Assembly: GCA_010084195.1 (NCBI GenBank)
Contig: RGPS01000035.1
Span: forward strand, 1 to 37,339
Direction: 5' to 3'
From: Terriglobia bacterium
GTDB taxonomy: Bacteria > Acidobacteriota > Terriglobia > Bryobacterales > Bryobacteraceae
DNA length: 37,339 nucleotides
The notes beneath the pieces are model-generated. The model was not told the origin of the DNA and made no database searches. It was given only the letters and a program-made list of their open reading frames with translations. Position numbers and translations under genes: made by a program. Positions 32,267 to 37,339 of this stretch are shown here, in pieces (positions within the stretch are counted from its first letter, which is position 1; every line of letters starts with the position of its first letter).

Positions 32267-33913
32267 TTAGAGGAAGATCAGGTTCAGGAGGACAAGAAGC
32301 CCGGCTACGATGAGCGCCAGAGGCCCCGGACGATGGTACCAGGCCACATTCTCAACCGGGATCTCCGTGAGGCCATAGACCAGACCGCGGAGGGTCGATT
32401 CCTCGTGGGCTTTGGTCATCAGACTCACGACGAGCGTCACGAGGAAGCAGCTACTCCAGGCGAATATCGCGATCCAGAAATTCTGAGCCATCTGTGATGG
32501 AAAGGTATGGATACTGCCGAGCCAGCCGCCCTTGCCTTCCGCCATCGACAGACCATGGGTCGCAGAAGCCGCAAGGGTGCCTGAGACCAGCCCGACGAAG
32601 GCCCCGTGACCCGTGGTGCGCTTCCAGAACATACCCAGGAGGAACGTGGCGAAGAGAGGCGCGTTAACAAACCCAAACACCAGTTGCAGGAAGTCCATGA
32701 TGTTGTTGAACTGAGCGGCGAGGTAGGCGGTGGCGATGGAGAGAGCAATCCCCACTACCGTGGTGATGCGACCGACGGCCAGGTAATGTTTGTCACTGGC
32801 ATTGGGGCGGATGTAGCTCTGGTAGATATCAAACGTGAAGACGGTATTAAAGGCCGTCACGTTGCCTGCCATGCCCGACATGAAAGAAGCCATGAGGGCA
32901 GTGAGCCCGACGCCGAGCATACCGCTGGGGTAGAACTGGGCCATCATGGTTGTCAGAGCCTGATCGTAATCGTAGCCGTCGCCCTTGGCGGGGAGGGTGT
33001 AACCTGTGCCCATTTGGGTCAGAGCCATCGCCGCAATGCCGGGCAGGATGACGATGAAGGGCATCACCATCTTGGGGAATGCCGCGATCAGTGGAGTACG
33101 TCGGGCGGCAGACATGGAATCGGCAGCCATGGCGCGCTGGACGACGAGAAAGTCAGTGCACCAATAACCGAATGAAAGAACGAAGCCAAGACCGGCAACC
33201 AGCCCAAAGGCTTCCACCCCCATGGGGTTATCCTGGGCATTGCCAACATGCTTCCAGGCATGGGTCATCACCCCGGGAAGGCGTTGCTGGATGCCTCCCC
33301 ACCCGCCGGCTTTCTGGACCGAAAGAATAGCCAGAGGTGAGAAACCCACCACGATCAGAAAGAACTGCAGGACCTCGTTGTAGATGGCGCTTGTCAAGCC
33401 GCCGAGGTAGGTGTACGCAAGGACAATCAGGGCGGAGAGAATCACGCTGGCGTCAAAGCTCCAGCCAAGGACAAGCTGGAACATCTTGCCAAGCGCATAC
33501 ATGGAGATGCCGGAAGAAAAGATCGTCATAATGGCAAACGAGAGGGCGTTCAGACCCCGTGTCTTCTCGTCAAATCGCATGCGGAGGTACTCGGGAACCG
33601 AGCGAGCCTTGCTGCCGTAATAGAAGGGCATCATGAAAACGCCGACGAAGAGCATGGCGGGCACGGCCCCGATCCAATAAAAGTGGGAGGTCATGATGCC
33701 GTATTTGGCACCGGAAGCGCACATGCCGACAACCTCCTGGGCACCGAGGTTGGCAGCCAGAAACGCCAGGGAGGTGATCCACACAGGCACCTTATGTCCG
33801 CCGGTGAGGAACTCACCCGCAGAGGTTACGGTCTTTCGGAGACGCCAGCCTATTCCAAGGACAAAGGCGAAGTAAAGAACCAGGATTACGTAGTCAACGG
33901 CCGATAGGGTCAC
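32267..33913 (-). CDS. Sodium:solute symporter (SSS family), probable Na+/galactose or glucose transporter
   Basis: About 548 residues with roughly 14 transmembrane helices. Family features include EFLTGGHKVPVWITSLAFLA, ANLGAQEVVGM (the 'N-x-x-A/G-x-x-F/V-x-G' helix 1 of sugar symporters), SVPEYLRMRFDEKTR and TYLGGLTSAIYNEVLQFFL, the classic SSS signature. FMSGMAGNVTAFNTVFTFDIY is the Na+-binding helix region. The order resembles vSGLT of Vibrio, and galK downstream supports galactose or a related hexose. GTG 33913 is the chosen start; the frame extends to 34105, but those residues are not family-like and cross a hairpin. Confidence 0.9.
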   Translation of the reverse strand: MTLSAVDYVILVLYFAFVLGIGWRLRKTVTSAGEFLTGGHKVPVWITSLAFLAANLGAQEVVGMCASGAKYGIMTSHFYWIGAVPAMLFVGVFMMPFYYGSKARSVPEYLRMRFDEKTRGLNALSFAIMTIFSSGISMYALGKMFQLVLGWSFDASVILSALIVLAYTYLGGLTSAIYNEVLQFFLIVVGFSPLAILSVQKAGGWGGIQQRLPGVMTHAWKHVGNAQDNPMGVEAFGLVAGLGFVLSFGYWCTDFLVVQRAMAADSMSAARRTPLIAAFPKMVMPFIVILPGIAAMALTQMGTGYTLPAKGDGYDYDQALTTMMAQFYPSGMLGVGLTALMASFMSGMAGNVTAFNTVFTFDIYQSYIRPNASDKHYLAVGRITTVVGIALSIATAYLAAQFNNIMDFLQLVFGFVNAPLFATFLLGMFWKRTTGHGAFVGLVSGTLAASATHGLSMAEGKGGWLGSIHTFPSQMAQNFWIAIFAWSSCFLVTLVVSLMTKAHEESTLRGLVYGLTEIPVENVAWYHRPGPLALIVAGLLVLLNLIFL

Positions 33914-33954
33914 CTGGATAGCTTTACCATGACTGCACCCTCTAGCGCCACTTT

Positions 33955-34024
33955 CGCAAAAACAAACCGCCCCCGCATGCCCGTCCGCGGGGACCTGGCG
34001 GGAGAGAAATTGGGTTTGTTTGCG
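33955..34024 (-). promoter_or_regulatory. Nested hairpin in the 5' leader of the symporter-galK operon
   Basis: On the plus strand CGCAAAAACAAACC (33955-33968) pairs with GGTTTGTTTGCG (34013-34024), with a two-base bulge. Inside, CCCCGC (33971-33976) pairs with GCGGGG (33987-33992). In the minus-strand transcript this folds 42-110 nt upstream of the symporter GTG. The 3' arm is U-rich (GGUUUGUUUUUGCG), so it could act as an attenuator, riboswitch-like element or operator. It matches no riboswitch class I recognise. Confidence 0.45.
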
Positions 34025-34115
34025 GCTTGCACACGAGCAGCCTATGGCTGGATACGGGTCTGATCGGGGCAAGATCACATCGGACTTTTTGAGCCACGAG
34101 AGCATGCGGCCCTTC

Positions 34116-34137
34116 GTCTTAGCTGAGTCTTAGCTGT
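34116..34137. repeat. 11-bp tandem repeat in the divergent sugar-gene spacer
   Basis: GTCTTAGCTGA (34116-34126) is followed directly by GTCTTAGCTGT (34127-34137), differing only in the last base. The role is unknown; it may be a slippage product or a paired binding site. Confidence 0.9.
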
Positions 34138-34440
34138 GCTCCGCCCCTGGCACAGAACGGACTCTGACCCGCGTGGACGGACGGAAGGTGGCGGTCATGG
34201 GCAGCAACCACGGCCCGGACGCACCCACGACCATGCCTCACTCGCCCCTCCCTGGCCGCCGTCATTTCGCCCAATGCCGCACCCTGTTGGGCTGCCAGAG
34301 GCAACGACGGTCTTGCCGGGTGGGTGGGGCCGGGCCGACCGGAATTTCGGACCACAAGCTCAGATCAGCCAGTAGCCGGCCGGAAAACCAGGCAAGCGGA
34401 ATCGCTGCCAGCCCCATGGGCCGGATAAACTGGAGAATTA

Positions 34441-35607
34441 ATGCGTATCACAGCGATTGACACATACATTGCCGGTAACCCGTGGAAGAACTGGCTCTTC
34501 GCAAAGGTCTCCACAGACGAAGGAATACACGGGATTGGCGAAGGCACCATCAACTATTTCGCTAAGACGGTGGAGGCCGCGATTCATGAATTGAAGCCCT
34601 TCGCCATAGGCATGGACCCGTTCCAGGTGGAGACGATCACGCAGCGACTGACGCGCGATGTCTATACCGAGGGTGGCCAGATCCACATGTGCGCAGTTTC
34701 CGCGATTGAGATTGCGCTGTGGGACATCATCGGCAAGGCGTGCAATCAGCCGATCTATAACCTGATGGGCGGGCGCTGTCACGACAAACTGCGGGCCTAT
34801 GCGAATGGCTGGTATCGCGGGCCGCGCACCCCGGAAAACTTCTCTGAATGTGCGAAGAAGGTCGTAGCCAAAGGCTATACCGCCATGAAGTTTGACCCGT
34901 TTGGGAATGCCTGGAGGCAGATGTCCCGCTACGACTTCGACCTTTCGCTGGACATTATCCGGGCCGTGCGATCAACCGTGGGCCCAAATGTGGATCTGCT
35001 GATCGAAGGCCACTGCCGGTTCGATGTGGCGACTGCAGTGCAAATGGCAGAAAAGATGTATGAATTCCGGCCGGCATGGTTCGAAGAGCCGGTGCACCAC
35101 CTCAATGTGGGAGCGATGGTGGAAGTGGCGCGGAGGAGTCCGGTGCCGATCGCGACCGGAGAGAGTCTCTCTTCGAAGCAGCAGTTTGCCGACCTGTTGT
35201 CGCACAATGCCATCAGTATCCTGCAACCGGAACCCTTGAATCTTGGTGGGATCTTCGCCACTCGCAAGATCGCGGATATGGTGGATGCGCATTACGGCGT
35301 CATCGCCCCCCACTCCGCACAGGGCCCGGTTTGCTCTGCTGCTTGTGCACAGCTAAATGCCTCGCTGCCCAACTTCATGATCCACGAGATTTTCGACGAC
35401 TTCAATGAGCCGTGGGAAAAGAAGATTATCACCAATCCAATTGAGGTGATTGACGGCTACATTCACCTGTCTGATCGTCCCGGTTTAGGTATCGACCTGG
35501 TAATTGAAGAGATTGAAAAAGTGCCATATCAGCAGGAAAACTACCTGCCGTTATTCAAACCGGGCTGGGAACGTCGGCAAAAACAAAGCGACGCCTCCGG
35601 GCATTAA
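34441..35607 (+). CDS. dgoD: Mandelate racemase/muconate-lactonizing enzyme family protein, D-galactonate-dehydratase-like
   Basis: The 388-residue enolase-superfamily enzyme has an N-terminal capping domain and a C-terminal barrel. Metal ligands are Glu189 (LLIEGHCR), Glu215 (FEEP) and Glu241 (IATGES), 26 residues apart. Catalytic His191 lies two after the first ligand, and His291 is in IAPHSAQGPV. In E. coli D-galactonate dehydratase the corresponding residues are Asp183, Glu209, Glu235, His185 and His285, i.e. a constant offset of six, so an acid-sugar dehydratase is likely. Galactonate fits the neighbouring galactose genes, but related sugars (arabinonate, xylonate, gluconate) are possible. 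Its stop overlaps that of the convergent epimerase gene. Confidence 0.75.
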   Translation: MRITAIDTYIAGNPWKNWLFAKVSTDEGIHGIGEGTINYFAKTVEAAIHELKPFAIGMDPFQVETITQRLTRDVYTEGGQIHMCAVSAIEIALWDIIGKACNQPIYNLMGGRCHDKLRAYANGWYRGPRTPENFSECAKKVVAKGYTAMKFDPFGNAWRQMSRYDFDLSLDIIRAVRSTVGPNVDLLIEGHCRFDVATAVQMAEKMYEFRPAWFEEPVHHLNVGAMVEVARRSPVPIATGESLSSKQQFADLLSHNAISILQPEPLNLGGIFATRKIADMVDAHYGVIAPHSAQGPVCSAACAQLNASLPNFMIHEIFDDFNEPWEKKIITNPIEVIDGYIHLSDRPGLGIDLVIEEIEKVPYQQENYLPLFKPGWERRQKQSDASGH

Positions 35608-36557
35608 GCAGATTTCTGCCACTCGCCGCGATACCACTCGAGCGTGGCTCTCATGCCCTGTTCGAAAGTGTATTGCGGCGAGTGCTTCAGATACTCGACC
35701 GCCAGCGCCGTATCCGACTGGGAGTCGCGAACATCTCCGGCGCGTACCGGACCATAATTCGGCGGCAGGCTGACGCCTTCAATTTTCTGCAGCATAGCCC
35801 ACGCCTCGTTCAGCGTAATTCGGCCGCCATTCCCGGCGTTGTACACACGGCCGCAGGCAGAGACAGGCGCCGCAGCAGCTTTCAGGTTCAAACCGACCAC
35901 GTCTTCAACGTAGGTAAAATCCCGCGACGTCTCGCCATCTCCAAAGATGGTCGGAGTCCGGCGCTCCAGAATCGCGGTCATGAAAAGCGACAACACCCCC
36001 GAGTAAGCGCTGCCCGGGTCCTGGCGAGGGCCAAAGACGTTGAAGTAGCGCAAACTGATCGTCTCAAGGCCAAAGCACCCCTGCCAACACGACAGGTAGT
36101 ACTCACCCATCAGCTTCTGGGCAGCGTAGGGCGATTTTGGATTCGTCGGCATCGACTCCACTTTGGGCAGAACCGGAGTGTCGCCGTAGGCAGACGAAGA
36201 CGCAGCGTAAATCACGCGCCGAACGCCAACAGCGGTCGCGGCCCGGAGAACGTTGAAAGTGCCGTTGACATTCACGTCATGGGATGGAATCGGTTCGTGA
36301 ATCGAGCGAGGCACAGAGGGGATTGCAGCCTCGTGGAAAACAATCTCAGCTCCCTGCATGGCGGCTGCCAGTGCAGCGTAATCGCGGATATCCACTTGAC
36401 GAAAATCCAACGGGCCGGATAGACCTTCCAGGTTACGGGCATGGCCGGTCAAAAGATTGTCGACCACGGTCACACGGGACGCACCCTGGGACAGAAGCCC
36501 CCGAACCAGCGCCGAACCGATAAAGCCGGCCCCGCCGGTAACAAGAAAATGACTCAC
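35604..36557 (-). CDS. NAD-dependent nucleotide-sugar epimerase, UDP-glucose/UDP-GlcNAc 4-epimerase-like
   Basis: Extended short-chain dehydrogenase of 317 residues. The Rossmann motif is TGGAGFIGS, the Ser of the catalytic triad is in YAASSSAYGD, and Tyr-x3-Lys is SPYAAQK. LRYFNVFGPRQDP and FGDGETSRDFTYVEDV are typical of GalE/WbpP-type epimerases. It interconverts UDP-sugars at C4; with galactokinase nearby it could complete the Leloir route, but relatives of this exact type often act on UDP-N-acetylhexosamines for surface polysaccharide. The start overlaps the stop of the upstream isomerase-like gene by 4 bp (ATGA). Confidence 0.88.
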   Translation of the reverse strand: MSHFLVTGGAGFIGSALVRGLLSQGASRVTVVDNLLTGHARNLEGLSGPLDFRQVDIRDYAALAAAMQGAEIVFHEAAIPSVPRSIHEPIPSHDVNVNGTFNVLRAATAVGVRRVIYAASSSAYGDTPVLPKVESMPTNPKSPYAAQKLMGEYYLSCWQGCFGLETISLRYFNVFGPRQDPGSAYSGVLSLFMTAILERRTPTIFGDGETSRDFTYVEDVVGLNLKAAAAPVSACGRVYNAGNGGRITLNEAWAMLQKIEGVSLPPNYGPVRAGDVRDSQSDTALAVEYLKHSPQYTFEQGMRATLEWYRGEWQKSA

Positions 36558-37339
36558 TGATCTGCCTCCATTTCACGCCGCTTCAGATAATTAATAGTTT
36601 CAGTCGCAATAACTTCCCCGCCGGGTTTGAAATCAAACGCTTCGAGGGAAACCCAGCCCTTGTATTTCAGCCGTTTCAGGGTACGGAAGATACTGACGAA
36701 GTCGTAGTCACCGGTGCCCGGGTGGCGTCCGTCCATTTCGTTTACATGAACGTGGCGGATGAGGGGGAAATAGTGTTCGAGGACCTCCGCATGAGGGGCC
36801 GTCTCATCTTCAGCATTATGTGTGTCGAACATGGTGCGAACGGCCGGGTGATGAATGGCTTCCACCACGCCCGCTGCCGCTTCTAAAGTGGTCACGATGT
36901 CGCTCTGCGATTTGGGGAGAGCTTCCATCAGGAGCGTCACGCTGCGGGCCTGGGCGTGGTCAGCGATGGAAGCCATGCCGTCAATGAAGTTCCTGGTGGC
37001 TTCAGTCGGCGTTAGGCCACCGGTTGAGGAACGCTGCTTCGGGGAACCGAAAACCATAACGCCGTTGTCGCCCAAATCCGCACACAAATCCACCAGGTCG
37101 CGAACATAAGCCCAGCTTTCCGTGCGCAATGTGGTGTCCGGCGTCGTCACATGGATCGTCTTCGGCGTTACCAGCAGCCAATGGAGCCCCACGCAAACCA
37201 GCCCCTCATCGGCGATGATGCGGCGATACTCAGCGCGCTGACTGACAGAAACAGCGCCAGGCTCGGGAGCCAGGGTGAACGGGGCGATCTCGATGCCCTC
37301 ATATCCGACACGGCGAAGAGTCCTGCACACGTCGCCAAA
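36554..37339 (-). CDS. Sugar phosphate isomerase/epimerase-like protein, N-terminus beyond window
   Basis: The frame is open to the window end (FGDVCRTLRRVGYEGIEIAP), so the N-terminus is cut and the GTG at 37330 is probably not the start. The visible ~260 residues form an AP-endonuclease-2-type TIM barrel with metal-site segments LLMEALPK (Glu), TMFDTHNAED (Asp, His), IRHVHVNEMDGRHPGTGDYD (His) and WVSLEAFDFKPG (Glu). This arrangement resembles hexulose/tagatose 3-epimerases and related sugar isomerases. It is translationally coupled to the epimerase gene, so both probably serve one sugar pathway. Confidence 0.85.
   Translation of the reverse strand, partial: FGDVCRTLRRVGYEGIEIAPFTLAPEPGAVSVSQRAEYRRIIADEGLVCVGLHWLLVTPKTIHVTTPDTTLRTESWAYVRDLVDLCADLGDNGVMVFGSPKQRSSTGGLTPTEATRNFIDGMASIADHAQARSVTLLMEALPKSQSDIVTTLEAAAGVVEAIHHPAVRTMFDTHNAEDETAPHAEVLEHYFPLIRHVHVNEMDGRHPGTGDYDFVSIFRTLKRLKYKGWVSLEAFDFKPGGEVIATETINYLKRREMEADQ

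Larger units (their letters stand above)
33914..34440. other. 527-bp intergenic region between divergent sugar genes
   Basis: No gene is supported between the symporter and the galactonate-dehydratase-like gene. The left part has a nested hairpin (33955-34024) that would be in the symporter mRNA leader. The middle has an 11-bp tandem repeat (34116-34137) and CTGTGC/GCACAG arms near 34134-34155. The right part is GC-rich with no recognisable RNA gene. Promoters for both directions must be here but no consensus boxes are clear. Confidence 0.5.

Noticed and set aside
33914..34105. N-terminal extension of the symporter to 34105
   Set aside because: The extra residues are Cys/Arg-rich, not membrane-like, and cross the leader hairpin; the SSS domain begins at the GTG at 33913.
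33914..34440. tRNA or known riboswitch in the divergent sugar spacer
   Set aside because: No cloverleaf, T-loop or known riboswitch core could be found by eye; only the nested hairpin and short repeats are supported.

Overview
The window (about 60% GC outside the first few hundred bases) looks like a chromosomal segment of a Bryobacterales / Solibacter-type Acidobacteriota. The basis is the secreted gene set: a giant Ig-like protein carrying the 'Solibacter C-terminal' (TIGR03437-type) domain, an esterase/SMP-30 fusion, a DUF1080-like/VCBS-repeat protein, Tat-exported TIM-barrel enzymes, a sulfatase, and a Rieske/cytochrome b operon with a multihaem cytochrome c. Taxonomy is inferred from protein families only; no rRNA gene, tRNA, CRISPR array or insertion sequence was seen.

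Layout. 1-3.6 kb: an AT-rich glycosyltransferase C-terminus at the edge, then on the minus strand a stop-to-start chain gltX-glnS-carbamoyltransferase fragment; the GluRS is C-terminally short. 3.6-9 kb: a decayed tandem copy of the end of a YVTN beta-propeller gene, then (transcribed leftward) ankyrin protein, Rieske protein, b6-type cytochrome b, nine-haem cytochrome c and the beta-propeller protein. 8.9-15.9 kb: exported carbohydrate-related enzymes, a penicillin-acylase-family hydrolase and an RlmA-like 23S rRNA methyltransferase. 15.9-18.7 kb: two divergent hydrolase genes, both broken: an esterase/SMP-30 gene with an out-of-frame internal loss, and an alpha/beta hydrolase with an amber codon and a 17-bp tandem duplication. 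18.7-21.7 kb: DUF1080-like/VCBS protein and serine hydrolase overlapping by ATGA. 21.7-23 kb: a likely Xre/MbcA/ParS-RES toxin-antitoxin pair whose toxin lacks a normal start codon. 23-27 kb: aldo/keto reductase, sulfatase, an EfpL/YeiP-type EF-P paralogue and a VOC protein. 27-31 kb: the giant secreted Ig-like protein, with a long structured upstream region and a strong terminator. 31-37.3 kb: galactose/sugar block: SSS symporter, small membrane protein and galactokinase; a D-galactonate-dehydratase-like enolase-superfamily enzyme; a GalE-like epimerase and an AP-endonuclease-2-fold isomerase.

How the genes fit together. The respiratory operon encodes a bc-type quinol oxidase in which a multihaem cytochrome takes the place of cytochrome c1. 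The exported hydrolases suggest polysaccharide or glycoside degradation outside the cytoplasm, feeding sugars to the symporter, galactokinase and epimerase. The strongest unusual signals are: the GluRS lacking its distal anticodon-binding domain; the RES toxin whose catalytic Arg is encoded only upstream of the first ordinary start codon; the structured leader before the symporter operon; and a recurring pattern of short tandem duplications (11, 13, 16, 17 and about 241 bp), one of which has broken a gene.
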